DNA from: Desulfotomaculum sp.
Lineage (GTDB): Bacteria > Bacillota > Desulfotomaculia > Desulfotomaculales > Desulfallaceae
Reading direction: 5' to 3'
Length of the DNA stretch: 64,000 bases
Assembly: GCA_016841675.1 (NCBI GenBank)
Contig: JAENYQ010000001.1
Coordinates: forward strand, 25,215-89,214
In this document: one piece after another, positions 42,139-51,573 of the stretch
Layout: each line of letters starts with the position of its first letter
Position numbering within the stretch: position 1 is the stretch's first letter
Position numbers and translations under genes: made by a program
Notes under the pieces: generated by a model
What the model was told of the DNA's origin: nothing
Database searches by the model: none
The model's input: only the letters and a program-made list of their open reading frames with translations

Positions 42139-42516
42139 ATGACCGTGGACGAGCGGCGGAAAATAACACTTGATGAAATCGCCAAGAACCCGGTCACCGT
42201 TACAATACACCGGGTTGTAAAGGTGGATGACGGTGCCGGCGGGTGGGTTCCGCAAGAGTCCGATCTGGAAGCGCAGACCATGCGCCTTTTTATTATGGAC
42301 CGTAGGCGGACTGAATCAACTAGCGAGGGTGGCCAACAGCAGCTTTCTCAATGGGGACTGTTGGCCGCCCATAACGCGGATATTCAGCATGGAACCGGCG
42401 TTGAGGATAGCTTTTCCCTGCCTGAGCGCGGCAAGTTCCTGGTAAAGCAGGTTATCCCGGTACTGTACCTGGGTGAGGTAGTTTCCAAACAGGTGGTTTT
42501 GGAGGAGTTAACGTGA
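42139..42516 (+). CDS. Head closure/stopper protein
   Basis: 125 aa, mostly beta: VTVTIHRVVKVDDGAGGWVPQESDLEAQTMRLFIMDRR... and a C-terminal GKFLVKQVIPVLYLGEVVSKQVVLEEL. The size and place after the connector are typical of SPP1 gp16/HK97 gp7-like stoppers. Overlaps the next gene by 4 bp. Confidence 0.65.
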   Translation: MTVDERRKITLDEIAKNPVTVTIHRVVKVDDGAGGWVPQESDLEAQTMRLFIMDRRRTESTSEGGQQQLSQWGLLAAHNADIQHGTGVEDSFSLPERGKFLVKQVIPVLYLGEVVSKQVVLEELT

Positions 42517-42848
42517 GCGGCGTAATTGACGTAATCCGAAACCTGAACAGGTGGGGGGGTAGGCGGGGAGCAGCTATCTTTGCGGCGGCGGAAGTATGGG
42601 GCAGAACACTGGAAGGGCGGGCGAAACAGGATGCCCCATGGATCGACCGTACCGCACATGCAAGACAGGGATTGTTCGGGACGGCCATAAAGCAGGGAAA
42701 TGACGTAGCCATTATCCTGACTCATTCTGTGCAATATGGTCTATGGCTAGAAGTTGCCCGGGATGGCAGGTACGCCATACTTAAACCGACCATGGATGCA
42801 GCAATACCAGAGATATACCGGGCATATGAACGCCTTTGGAGGGAGTGA
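42513..42848 (+). CDS. HK97 gp10-like tail-completion protein
   Basis: 111 aa, GTG start. EVWGRTLEGRAKQDAPWIDRTAHARQGLFGTAI and YGLWLEVARDGRYAILKPTMDAAIPEIYRAYERLW are the gp10-type pattern. Confidence 0.75.
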   Translation: MSGVIDVIRNLNRWGGRRGAAIFAAAEVWGRTLEGRAKQDAPWIDRTAHARQGLFGTAIKQGNDVAIILTHSVQYGLWLEVARDGRYAILKPTMDAAIPEIYRAYERLWRE

Positions 42849-42854
42849 GCGGCC

Positions 42855-43223
42855 TTGCGAACAGCTATTATTAATCAGCTTAAGGACCAGGTTGCTGGCC
42901 TCGGTGGACGGGTTTATCAGGCCTTTCTGGCCCCGGCCAACGTCCAAAAGCCTTACGCAACGGTAAAAATGGCCGGTGAGCGCGGCGACCTCCGTATCCC
43001 CTGGGCCACCCACCCGGCGGTGGAAGTGCGGCTATACAACGAAAAGAACAGCTTTATTCCCTTGGATGCGCTTGAAAAGGAATGTATTACAGCATTAAAT
43101 GGTGTTTCCTTGAATGGCAAGCACCAACTCCGGTGGGTACCGGGGGGCACGGATTTTGAAGACATACAGTTAGGACTAATCGGGCGCCTAATTAATTTTC
43201 GGGCGACTGTTATTAATGAATAG
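42855..43223 (+). CDS. Tail terminator protein
   Basis: 122 aa. MRTAIINQLKDQVAGLGGRVYQAFLAPANVQKPYATVKMAGERGDLRIPWATHPAVEVRLYNEKNSFIPLDALEKECITAL is the usual tail-terminator/completion fold (gp11-like). Confidence 0.72.
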   Translation: MRTAIINQLKDQVAGLGGRVYQAFLAPANVQKPYATVKMAGERGDLRIPWATHPAVEVRLYNEKNSFIPLDALEKECITALNGVSLNGKHQLRWVPGGTDFEDIQLGLIGRLINFRATVINE

Positions 43224-43235
43224 GAGGGATGCCAG

Positions 43236-43826
43236 TTGGCAACCACTCAGACTAAAAAAGGATATCTTTACGGTTGTAAAAAAGCAGTGCTTACGGAGCT
43301 TAACGCTGATGGCTCCACCCCGGCCACGCCGACCACTGTAACTGTTGATACCCCCACGACCATAGGCATTAGCGTGCAAATCAAAGAAGGGGAAAAGGTG
43401 GAACACCGTGGTGGTGATATTCTACTTGTTGAGCGTGAGGATGACGATATCGTCACTGGAGTTGACCTGGACTACAGCGACGCCAGGGCTAACTACCAGG
43501 CGCAGCAACTAATGTTTGGCGGCACCCTGAAAACCACCGGGGTGGAGCCGGACATTGTGGTTATCGGCTGGACCCCGCCGACCATTTCTGAGCAGGCTGC
43601 CGGTCGGCCCAGGTTTATGATGGAACTTTACATCCAGAACCTGAACGCCCAAGGCGAGCTTGACGGGTACCTGAAGCGCACCTTTGGTTATTGTAAGGCC
43701 ACGCCTGGTGACTCCGAGCACCAGGACCAAAACTTTGCCACGCCCGGGGCAACCATCAAGGCCCGGGAGAACCCGAGCACCGGCGCGCCGCCGTATGAGG
43801 ATGAGTTTGTTGAATTGCTCCCTTGA
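43236..43826 (+). CDS. Major tail tube protein 1
   Basis: 196 aa. TKKGYLYGCKKAVLTELNADGSTPATPTTVTVDTPTTIGISVQIKEGEKVEHRGGDILLVEREDDDIVTGVDLDYSDARANYQAQQLMFGGTL... matches Gram-positive phage tail-tube proteins. The next gene is a diverged paralogue. Confidence 0.82.
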   Translation: MATTQTKKGYLYGCKKAVLTELNADGSTPATPTTVTVDTPTTIGISVQIKEGEKVEHRGGDILLVEREDDDIVTGVDLDYSDARANYQAQQLMFGGTLKTTGVEPDIVVIGWTPPTISEQAAGRPRFMMELYIQNLNAQGELDGYLKRTFGYCKATPGDSEHQDQNFATPGATIKARENPSTGAPPYEDEFVELLP

Positions 43827-43884
43827 TCTGACCAGCTGATTGCTTGTGATTTAATTGGAGTCCAATGTTAGGATGTGAGGCCCC

Positions 43885-44460
43885 GTGATACAAACAAAAT
43901 CAGGCTTCCTGTACGGTGTACGCGGGGCCGAAGTTCTTTCTGTTGACCTGGACAACGGTACACCCATTGGGGAGCCGCACTGGATTGATACGCCTCATAC
44001 AGTTGGCATCAAAATGCTGATTGAAACCGGTGAAAAATTTGTGACAAAAATCCAAGATATCGGTGTCACCGACTACGAGGAAGAGGACGACGTACTGCTG
44101 GGGGTTGACCTTGATTTTGCAAACGCCAAGCTTGACCTTTTGGCCCAGGATGCTATGCTGCCCGGATCAGTGAGGACGCAAGGCGAAGAGGCGGTAGGCT
44201 GGAACGCGCCGGGCTTGCAACCAGCAAAAAAACGCTTTCAGCTCAAAGTATACGTCCAGAACATTGCGCCGAGTGGCCAGCGTGATGCTTACCTGTGTTA
44301 TATATTCCCCTTCTGCCGTGCTGTGCCTGGTGATTCAACCCACCAAGGGGGCGCATTTTCGCCCAGCACCATGGCCATCAAAGCCAGGATATTGCCTAGC
44401 AGCGGAGACGGTCCCTATTATAACGAGTTTGTGGAATCTTTACCCGCATCGGCGGGGTAA
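43885..44460 (+). CDS. Major tail tube protein 2 (paralogue)
   Basis: 191 aa, GTG start. Shares the layout KSGFLYGVRGAEVLSVD...IDTPHTVGIKMLIETGEKF...EEEDDVLLGVDLDFANAKLDLLAQDAML...CRAVPGDSTHQGG...ARILPSSGDGPYYNEFVESLP with the preceding gene. Either both are used (major plus minor tube subunit) or one copy is a tail-length or specialised variant. Confidence 0.78.
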   Translation: MIQTKSGFLYGVRGAEVLSVDLDNGTPIGEPHWIDTPHTVGIKMLIETGEKFVTKIQDIGVTDYEEEDDVLLGVDLDFANAKLDLLAQDAMLPGSVRTQGEEAVGWNAPGLQPAKKRFQLKVYVQNIAPSGQRDAYLCYIFPFCRAVPGDSTHQGGAFSPSTMAIKARILPSSGDGPYYNEFVESLPASAG

Positions 44461-44474
44461 CAGGAGGAATTAAT

Positions 44475-44924
44475 GTGTCGGAGTTTTTTACCCTTGAACA
44501 ATTAAAGGAAAGAGCTAATGGCATCCCGGTGACCATCCCCGACTGGGGGCCAGACAAGACTATAACCGTGCGTTGCAAAAAGCCAGACGTCATGCCGGTT
44601 ATCATGAAGGCCGGGATGGTCCCGAACCAATTGGCCAAGGCCGCAAGTGATCTATTTTCGGGGAAGTACGAAGAAAAGAACGAGGAGCCGGAATCCAAAG
44701 GATGGGAACAGCTTTTTAAAGTCCTGGAAGCGGTCGCTGAGGCCTGCCTCATTGAGCCGACTTTTGCACAGTTCCAAGAACACTGTCCATTGTCATTCGA
44801 ACAGAAGATGGCCATTTTAAGCTGGGCGATGGGGGAGCAGAATAGCCTCGACAACTTTCGTGAAGGGGCAAGGCTTCTCGGAATTAATGTTGACAGCAAG
44901 AACATGGCGGTGTCGGCCGAGTGA
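44475..44924 (+). CDS. Tail assembly chaperone (G-like)
   Basis: 149 aa from the GTG at 44475 with AGGAGGAATTAAT upstream; the overlapping ATG at 44473 leads to an early stop. Helical: SEFFTLEQLKERANGIPVTIPDW..., QLFKVLEAVAEACLIEPTFAQFQEHCPLSFEQKMAILSWAMGEQNSLDNFREGARLLG. Located between tube and tape-measure genes, as expected. Confidence 0.75.
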   Translation: MSEFFTLEQLKERANGIPVTIPDWGPDKTITVRCKKPDVMPVIMKAGMVPNQLAKAASDLFSGKYEEKNEEPESKGWEQLFKVLEAVAEACLIEPTFAQFQEHCPLSFEQKMAILSWAMGEQNSLDNFREGARLLGINVDSKNMAVSAE

Positions 44925-44925
44925 G

Positions 44926-45066
44926 TTGGTACCCGGGCTTGGGGGAATGACAGCCTACTGCCTGGACGTGGCTGGGGCGGTGTATTTGTCCCGGATCATG
45001 AACGGGGAGAAACCGATCAGCGAATTGCCCCCGGGTGGGGTACTGCCGGTAAGGCTGAAGAAGTAG
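44926..45066 (+). CDS. Tail chaperone C-terminal extension (probable frameshift product, T-like)
   Basis: The +1 frame relative to the chaperone reads RTWRCRPSELVPGLGGMTAYCLDVAGAVYLSRIMNGEKPISELPPGG...LKK, ending 45066, and stays open back to before the chaperone stop. Family members usually make a GT fusion by programmed frameshift here. A shift of +1 or -2 within about 40 bp upstream of 44924 would be needed. A separate TTG (44926) start is the alternative. Confidence 0.55.
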   Translation: MVPGLGGMTAYCLDVAGAVYLSRIMNGEKPISELPPGGVLPVRLKK

Positions 45067-45162
45067 TTAGTCCAGCCTTAAGACTGATAAGAAACGTCGT
45101 CAGTGTTAACTCGTTGATTTAATTTTTCCGTAAATGTTTTATGCAACTAATTATAGATAATT

Positions 45163-45190
45163 CCTGCCAAATTACGGCAGGTTTTTCTTT
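45163..45190 (+). terminator. Terminator-like hairpin before the tape-measure gene
   Basis: CCTGCC-aaattac-GGCAGG followed by TTTTTCTTTT. It lies in the late operon between chaperone and tape-measure genes, inside the 5' part of the ORF-track version of the latter, supporting the later GTG start. Confidence 0.7.
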
Positions 45191-45203
45191 TGGTGGTGAT
45201 CGA

Positions 45204-48200
45204 GTGTCTGAACCCCTTGGTTCCATTTGGACAGAGTTTAGACTGTCGCTTAATAGATTTAATGCTGATTGTGCAAACGCAGAAGCTAGGCTTAGGCGAT
45301 CTGGCGGTATTATACAGCAATTGTCCCGTGATGCCAGCGATAGATATAGCAGGTCACTTAACAACCTTGGTGAAACCATGCAATCAATGGGCCAAAAAGG
45401 AATGATTGCCGGTACTGCCCTGGCCGCTGGTCTTGGACTTGCCGCAAAAAAGTCCATGGACTTTACAGCTTCCATGTCCAGGGTTAAGGCGCTGTCCGGA
45501 GCTACTGACAGTGATCTAAAGGAGATGACTGACACCGCCAAGGAACTCGGTGCCACCACAGCCTTTAGTGCAAGCCAAGCGGCTGAAGGTATGCAGTTTC
45601 TGGCCATGGCAGGCTACAAGACAAATGAAATAATAGACGCCATGCCTGGTCTTTTGGATGCAGCTGCAGCTGGCCAGTTGGAGTTAGGGAAAACTGCCGA
45701 CATTGTATCGAACATCATGTCTGGGTTTGGTATAGTCGCCTCTGACACTGGGAGAATAGCTGACGTTTTAACAGCGGCCTTTACCAACAGCAACACCACC
45801 CTTGAGATGCTGGGCCTTACAATGAAATACGTGGCCCCAGTGGCCAAGGCAACTGGCTTGTCGTTAGAAGAAGTATCAGCCGCGGCCGGGCTTTTGGGTA
45901 ACGCCGGTATCCAGGGTGAGCAGGCCGGCACCACGCTTAGAGCTGCGCTGGTTAGGCTTGCAGCACCAGCCGGTGAAGCAAAAGACTTGATGGAATCACT
46001 GGGCCTTAGCGTTATAGACCAGGCTGGGAAGATGTTGCCCCTGGCCGACATCATAGAGCAACTATCAAAAAAGACCGCAGGCATGGGTGATGCGCAAAAG
46101 ACCGCGGCGCTTTCTGTCATTTTCGGTCAAGAAGCTGTATCAGGTATGCTAGCCCTGATGGATGCCGGTCCTCAGAAAATTAGGGACTTCACGAAGGAAC
46201 TGGAAAACTCCGGGGGCACTGCTAAGCGTATTGCCGATGACCAATTGGACAACCTTAAGGGGGCACTGACGGAGTTATCCTCCGCCATGGAAGGTATGGC
46301 TATTGCCATTGGCACAAACCTGGAGCCAGCATTAAAGGACCTTGCAAAGAGGGTCACTGGATTAGTGCAAGGGTTTAACCAGCTTTCCGAGGACACGCAA
46401 CAAACCGTTTCCAAGGTTGCTGTTTTTACGACTGCGGCCTTGCTTGGGGGCGGTGCACTGCTGATGATAATTGGTTACATCCCCAGGATTGTAGCTGGTT
46501 ATAGGTTGCTAAAAAGAGCTGTTGATGCTGCAAAATACTCTCAATTGGGGCTAAACCTAGCAATGGCAGTTAACCCATTAACTATCTTTATGATCGGATT
46601 GGCTGCCCTGATTGCATATCTTATTACTCTTTACAAAACAAGCGATACAGCCCGGTATCAAATTCTTCAGACATTATCAGCCATTAAATATGCCTTTCTG
46701 ACTGATGTTGCAGTTATATTGTCAGTTCTTGAAAAGCTACTTTTCTTTATCCCAAAGGTAAGTGCATCGTTGCGCGATATGAAAAATGCGGCCATAGGAG
46801 CAATGGAAGCAGAAAAAGAGCTAATGCGCATTAGAGCAGGTGATAATCCAGCCCTGGTCGGCGACGCTTGGCGGAGCGAACGGGCGGCTGAAAAGAAAGC
46901 CGCTCGGGAAGCCACTAAAGCTACACAGGATTATGGCGATACAGTTGACACCGTTGGTGACCAGGTAGAGGGCCTTGGCGATAAGGTTGACGGTACCACC
47001 GAAAAGGTGGACAAGTTCCGCGAGGCCATGGAGAAGCTGTCCTATGAGACGGAGATGGGCCTTGTCAGTCCCCAGCAGGAGTTAGAGCGCCTGCAGCAAA
47101 TCAAGGATGCTCATGCCAAGACCACCGAAGAGATCCGGGAAATTAACCTGGCCTTGAAGCAAAAGCAGGAGGAAATCAACCGCCAGGGCTTCGAGGACTC
47201 CAAGAAGTGGATTGATGACCGTAAGTATTACCAGGAACTTTCCCTCCAAGAGGAACTAGCCGCCTGGCAGCGGGTGTCCGCCCGGTATAAGGAAAGCACT
47301 GAGGAACGCAAGCAGGCCGACCGGGAAGTGTTCCGGGTTAAAGAGGAACTTATAAAAAAAGAAGAATCGTTAACAAAGTCACTTCTTGAGACCGTTATCA
47401 GTAACGGTGAAAGAATGAAAGAAGCCGATGATGAGTATGCAAAGCGAAAAGCTGATATTTTAAAGGAACTTGCCGACGGGGAGCGCCGGCTGACGGAGCA
47501 GTTTGAAAGCGAGCTCCAGCAACGGGCTGATGCATTAATGAACTGGGTCGGCCTGTTCGACGAGGTTCCGGAGATGGAAGCGGTGTCCGGGGAAGAACTC
47601 CTTGGCAATCTGCAGGACCAGGTGACGTCTTTTGAGGACTGGCAGAAAGCCATCAATAACCTCGCAGCCAAAGGCGTAGACCAGGGGCTGATAAAAGAAC
47701 TGCAGGGGATGGGACCGAAGGCACTGCCGCAAATCCAGGCCCTGAATAATATGACTAGCGACCAGCTCAACCAGTACGTTTCCCTTTGGCAGCAACGCTC
47801 ACAGATGGCCCGAGAGCAGGCTACTGCAGAGCTTCAGGAACTGCACATTGAAACTCAAGAAAAGATCGCCCAATTACGCAAAGAAGCAGCAGACAAATTA
47901 GAACAGTATAGGCAGGATTGGGAAAAAACAACTAAGAAGATCAAAGATGAAACGATTAACACACTGGCTCAGCTTGAAAAAGACGCTAATGAAATTGGTG
48001 ATTCACTTGTAAATAACGCCACCAAATGGGGCGAAAACTTGATTCAAAATATGATTGATGGGATGAACTCCAAGATGGCTCAATTTGAGGGATTGTTATT
48101 GAAATTGAATACCATGACGCATGATTTCCTGGGCTTTAGCTCACCCACTAAGCTTGGCCCAGGCCGGCATGCTGACAAATGGGCACCTAACTTCATGAAA

Positions 48201-48434
48201 ATGTTCACCCAGGGGATTGAGTCGTGGATCCCCAATTTGCAAAAAATCATGGGCACCATCGCCTTTAACATGGACCCGGCCAACCTGGCTCCAGCCATGG
48301 CGGGGGTGACGAACAACTCCACAACCAACGGTGTGTGGATTGATGAAGTAAACCTTTACGGCAATAGTGCCGAAGAACTTTACGAGGGGTTTAAGGATTT
48401 GCTCGACCGGGATATGGCAAGGCGGGGGATATAA
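45204..48434 (+). CDS. Tail tape-measure protein
   Basis: 1076 aa from the GTG at 45204 (GGTGGTGA upstream). The TP901-type core has ALSGATDSDLKEMTDTAKELGATTAFSASQAAEGMQFLAMAGYKTNEI...GLLGNAGIQGEQAGTTLRAAL. Two hydrophobic segments near residues 405-480 precede long coiled-coil regions (LERLQQIKDAHAKTTEEIREINLALKQKQEEI...). C-terminal ...HDFLGFSSPTKLGPGRHADKWAPNFMKMF is a common end in tape measures. Sets tail length and assists DNA delivery. Confidence 0.92.
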   Translation: MSEPLGSIWTEFRLSLNRFNADCANAEARLRRSGGIIQQLSRDASDRYSRSLNNLGETMQSMGQKGMIAGTALAAGLGLAAKKSMDFTASMSRVKALSGATDSDLKEMTDTAKELGATTAFSASQAAEGMQFLAMAGYKTNEIIDAMPGLLDAAAAGQLELGKTADIVSNIMSGFGIVASDTGRIADVLTAAFTNSNTTLEMLGLTMKYVAPVAKATGLSLEEVSAAAGLLGNAGIQGEQAGTTLRAALVRLAAPAGEAKDLMESLGLSVIDQAGKMLPLADIIEQLSKKTAGMGDAQKTAALSVIFGQEAVSGMLALMDAGPQKIRDFTKELENSGGTAKRIADDQLDNLKGALTELSSAMEGMAIAIGTNLEPALKDLAKRVTGLVQGFNQLSEDTQQTVSKVAVFTTAALLGGGALLMIIGYIPRIVAGYRLLKRAVDAAKYSQLGLNLAMAVNPLTIFMIGLAALIAYLITLYKTSDTARYQILQTLSAIKYAFLTDVAVILSVLEKLLFFIPKVSASLRDMKNAAIGAMEAEKELMRIRAGDNPALVGDAWRSERAAEKKAAREATKATQDYGDTVDTVGDQVEGLGDKVDGTTEKVDKFREAMEKLSYETEMGLVSPQQELERLQQIKDAHAKTTEEIREINLALKQKQEEINRQGFEDSKKWIDDRKYYQELSLQEELAAWQRVSARYKESTEERKQADREVFRVKEELIKKEESLTKSLLETVISNGERMKEADDEYAKRKADILKELADGERRLTEQFESELQQRADALMNWVGLFDEVPEMEAVSGEELLGNLQDQVTSFEDWQKAINNLAAKGVDQGLIKELQGMGPKALPQIQALNNMTSDQLNQYVSLWQQRSQMAREQATAELQELHIETQEKIAQLRKEAADKLEQYRQDWEKTTKKIKDETINTLAQLEKDANEIGDSLVNNATKWGENLIQNMIDGMNSKMAQFEGLLLKLNTMTHDFLGFSSPTKLGPGRHADKWAPNFMKMFTQGIESWIPNLQKIMGTIAFNMDPANLAPAMAGVTNNSTTNGVWIDEVNLYGNSAEELYEGFKDLLDRDMARRGI

Positions 48435-49859
48435 ATGGCCAGACAGTTGCTCATTGCGGGGGTTGACAGGAATAGTGAACTCATAACCAACACCCTAAAA
48501 ATTCAGCCCCTGCTTACCGATGCAGAAGATGTTTGTTTTTTTCAACTTAAAGGCGATATGCCTGCTAACATGTCTGAAATTATCATTGAAGATGGTTACA
48601 GGCGGTTCGGCGGTATAATTGATAAACCGGTCCTAGATAAGGTTACACCACGCGGAGTGAACATCTGGAAGGTCAACTGCAGGGATTACACATTTCAGAT
48701 GAATCAGAAGCTGGTGGTTGAAACTTATAAAAACATGGCTGCCGACGCCATTGCCATAGACATCATCACTAAATACTGCCCTGGTTTTTCGGTAACTGGA
48801 ATAAAGACTGGTGCCCCTGTTATTGAAGAAATGCCTTTCCCTTACATGCACCCTTCAGATTGCATGAAAGAGCTCTGCAAGTACATTGGCTGGGAATGGT
48901 ACGTGGATTATTACAAGGTGGTCCACTTTTTTAGCAGCTTCGAGGAACCAGCGCCAATGGTCATAGAAGAAGGAGCTCAATTCTATGACTTTACGTTTTC
49001 GCCTGACACGCAGCGTTTAAAAAACCGGATATATGTACACGGTGGGAGAACACTTTCGGATAAAAGCAACTGGTATTCGGAAGTAGCAGACGGGAAAAAG
49101 CGCATTTTTATATTGCCGCACGTGCCACACGAATTAAGCCTGGACATAGGTGGAACTCCTGTACCGGATGACAGAATTGGCATTGAAAACAAGGATAAGG
49201 AAACCGAAAAGGAATATCTTGTTAACCACGGGGACAGCGATAAATATTTAAGATGTGCGGCAAGTACGTCAACCCCTGTAAACGGTGCTACGTTGGATTT
49301 CTTTTACCGCTTTGAGATAAAAATTATTGCTGTAGTTGAGGACCTGCCCAGCCAACAGGCAATTGCCGCAATCCAGGGCAGTGACGGGATATACGAGGAA
49401 GTAATAACTGACGAAACGCTAGTAACAGATGAGGCAGCTGAGGCCGCAGGCGACGAGAAGCTTCGGGAGCAGGCAAACCCGAAGGTGTCTGGGAATTTTA
49501 AGACCGAAACCGACGGTTGGTTTCCTGGCCAATTGGTAACAATCAACCTGCCAAAGCGCGGCATTGTGAACCAGTACCTAATTCACAGTGTCACAATAAC
49601 CCCTCACAGCCCGGGGAAGTACAGCTACCGGGTGGAATATGGAGGGCGGCTCATTGGGTTGCCTGATAAGCTAAAAGCTATTGTCAGTGCCCAGCAGAGA
49701 AAACGGTTGAATGAGACGAGTGTAATTCAAAAGATTACGCAGAGTCACGAAAAGGTTGGCATTTTCGACGAAGTTTCCTTTGCTGAAAGAAGCAAGGTTT
49801 TTTATTGCGGTGATCCGGATGCTTACTGTGGGTTTATTCAGTGCAGTCAGATAGAATAA
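48435..49859 (+). CDS. Tail/baseplate hub-like protein
   Basis: 474 aa. SELITNTLKIQPLLTDAEDVCFFQLKGDMPANMSEIIIEDGYRRFGGIIDKPVLDKVTPRGVNIWKVNCRDYTFQMNQKLVVETYKNMAADAIAIDIITKYC is the opening seen in siphovirus distal tail and hub proteins; the C-terminal QKITQSHEKVGIFDEVSFAERSKVFYCGDPDAY follows. It starts immediately after the tape measure. Confidence 0.7.
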   Translation: MARQLLIAGVDRNSELITNTLKIQPLLTDAEDVCFFQLKGDMPANMSEIIIEDGYRRFGGIIDKPVLDKVTPRGVNIWKVNCRDYTFQMNQKLVVETYKNMAADAIAIDIITKYCPGFSVTGIKTGAPVIEEMPFPYMHPSDCMKELCKYIGWEWYVDYYKVVHFFSSFEEPAPMVIEEGAQFYDFTFSPDTQRLKNRIYVHGGRTLSDKSNWYSEVADGKKRIFILPHVPHELSLDIGGTPVPDDRIGIENKDKETEKEYLVNHGDSDKYLRCAASTSTPVNGATLDFFYRFEIKIIAVVEDLPSQQAIAAIQGSDGIYEEVITDETLVTDEAAEAAGDEKLREQANPKVSGNFKTETDGWFPGQLVTINLPKRGIVNQYLIHSVTITPHSPGKYSYRVEYGGRLIGLPDKLKAIVSAQQRKRLNETSVIQKITQSHEKVGIFDEVSFAERSKVFYCGDPDAYCGFIQCSQIE

Positions 49860-49904
49860 CGGGGTGGTAAGATTGGCGGGACAAGCATTGGGGGTTATTG
49901 CACC

Positions 49905-50381
49905 GTGCAAATAGCCGAAAAAGCCGAAATAATGGCGGAATGGGTGATTTATTTTACCGACATCCATACTGGTAAGATTTCAAAGTTTATTAAGAAAAAC
50001 AACAAAGTTGTAGACGGAGGTCTGGCCAATATGGCAGCCCTTCTAATAGGTGAGGTTCCTTCCGGAACTGCAGCGATGCATTGTGTTATTGGTGCTTCAA
50101 ATACCTCGGCTGAAGATTTAGATACCATCACTAACATGGAAGAAACAATCAGAAAATCCATCACAACAAAAACTAGGACCGGCGGGGTCGCTAGGCTAAG
50201 GACAGTATTCTTTAGCCACGAGGCAAACGGGGATCACCAATGCCTTGGGATTGTCGCAAGAGCAACTGACCAGGCTGGCAGCGGTGAGCTGCTTAATCGA
50301 TTGGTGCAACCATTCTCAAAAGATGATGACCACGACATGACCATCGAGTGTAGATTCATTTTTCAAAGGGTGGTGAGCTGA
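49905..50381 (+). CDS. Tail-module hypothetical protein
   Basis: 158 aa, GTG start with no good RBS; ATG at 49929 is an alternative. VIYFTDIHTGKISKFIKKNNKVVDGGLANMAALLIGEVPSGTAAMHCVIGASNTS... is a beta-rich tail protein type found in clostridial phages. Confidence 0.55.
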   Translation: MQIAEKAEIMAEWVIYFTDIHTGKISKFIKKNNKVVDGGLANMAALLIGEVPSGTAAMHCVIGASNTSAEDLDTITNMEETIRKSITTKTRTGGVARLRTVFFSHEANGDHQCLGIVARATDQAGSGELLNRLVQPFSKDDDHDMTIECRFIFQRVVS

Positions 50382-51109
50382 TGATAAACGCTTTCAAGGA
50401 TGGCACGCCTACTGAGGGTGGCACGCCGTACAGCGCAGAGGTTATGAATGCGTTACTTTCCTTGCAGTCGTTCTCGTTGGTCTACGAGGGAACTCAGGTT
50501 GATGCTAAAACTGGGGCTGGGGCATATGAAAATAACATAGCTAACTACAACTATGCGGCCAGGTTCACTTTGACCGGCACAACGGAAATCAGTCGTGTAG
50601 AGATGGAGTTGGACCGTGATGGCGAAGGCGTAGATCTGATAGTCCAAATTCGAGATTATACATTTGATACTATTCTCAAGCAGGTCGTTGTGCCAAAAGA
50701 ATTCATCCCAAATTCTGCAGCCTATTGGTCAGTCCCTATTGACCTGACAGGGCTGACAGCCAATGCTCAGTACTGGCTTGTCGCTGTTAGGGCTGGCGAT
50801 GCTGTAAATAAAGTTGATTGGATAGGCGAAGCTGTTCAGGATGCCAACTACCCGGCATACTACAGGGCAGGTGACAGCGGAGCATGGACAGCGAATAATG
50901 CACTACACTTCAAGGTGTTTTCTGGTGAATCAGGCGAACTGGTCCACGGTATCTATGGTCAAAACGGCCATACCACCGTAGAGTACGATGGGGAAATGGT
51001 GTCAAAGGTATACCGTTACCTGCCACCGGCTGACGGCCCTGTTGGTGGGATCCGGGACGTCATGACATATACTTGGGGCGGCGAGTACCTGAAACGGGGT
51101 GATGTGTAG
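50381..51109 (+). CDS. Putative tail-tip/receptor-binding protein
   Basis: 242 aa, starts in the previous stop. MINAFKDGTPTEGGTPYSAEVMNALLSLQSFSLVYEG..., then a beta-sandwich region (ISRVEMELDRDGEGVDLIVQIRDYTFDTILKQ...YWSVPIDLTGLTANAQYWLVAVRA). Position after the hub suggests an adhesion role. Confidence 0.55.
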   Translation: MINAFKDGTPTEGGTPYSAEVMNALLSLQSFSLVYEGTQVDAKTGAGAYENNIANYNYAARFTLTGTTEISRVEMELDRDGEGVDLIVQIRDYTFDTILKQVVVPKEFIPNSAAYWSVPIDLTGLTANAQYWLVAVRAGDAVNKVDWIGEAVQDANYPAYYRAGDSGAWTANNALHFKVFSGESGELVHGIYGQNGHTTVEYDGEMVSKVYRYLPPADGPVGGIRDVMTYTWGGEYLKRGDV

Positions 51110-51561
51110 TGTTTGGCATGCTTGAGGCAATGCTATCTTTTCTGCGTCGGCAGGTGGGACTTAGGACTGACTCAGCAGATGAAAATGGAAGTCTACATGC
51201 CAAGATTAAGGATGTTAAAACGTATCTTGGCGGCGGGGTTGGCACGTCTACCGATGACAGGGCAGATAATACCGTCATGGGATGGCTTAACACGTCAATA
51301 AAATCGTGGCAAAATGTAACTTTTACCCCAACTACCGCAACTGGCAATGTGGCGATTAGCTCCGTTAATCCAGCCAAGTGCATAGTCTTGTTTCACGGGA
51401 GTGGTTATGGCGTATATTACCATAGCGATAATTGGATTGCTTATTCTATACATTGCAGATTAGTAGCATTAACCGCCACCGTATTATCTTATGCATGTTT
51501 AGGTATAGGCACTAGCGGACAATACGGAACACACTCAGCGACAATTATTGAGTTTTATTAG
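51109..51561 (+). CDS. Tail-tip hypothetical protein
   Basis: 150 aa, GTG start. N-terminal helix, then VTFTPTTATGNVAISSVNPAKCIVLFHGSGYGVYYHSDNWIAYSIHCRLVALTATVLSYACLGIGTSGQYGTHSATIIEFY, a Gly/Tyr/Ser-rich beta structure like a fibre tip. Confidence 0.5.
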   Translation: MFGMLEAMLSFLRRQVGLRTDSADENGSLHAKIKDVKTYLGGGVGTSTDDRADNTVMGWLNTSIKSWQNVTFTPTTATGNVAISSVNPAKCIVLFHGSGYGVYYHSDNWIAYSIHCRLVALTATVLSYACLGIGTSGQYGTHSATIIEFY

Positions 51562-51573
51562 GAGGCGGCAACG

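Noticed and set aside
49873-49914. TTG mini-ORF MAGQALGVIAPCK after the hub gene
   Set aside because: Only 13 codons; the RBS-like GGGGTGG is not enough to call a gene.
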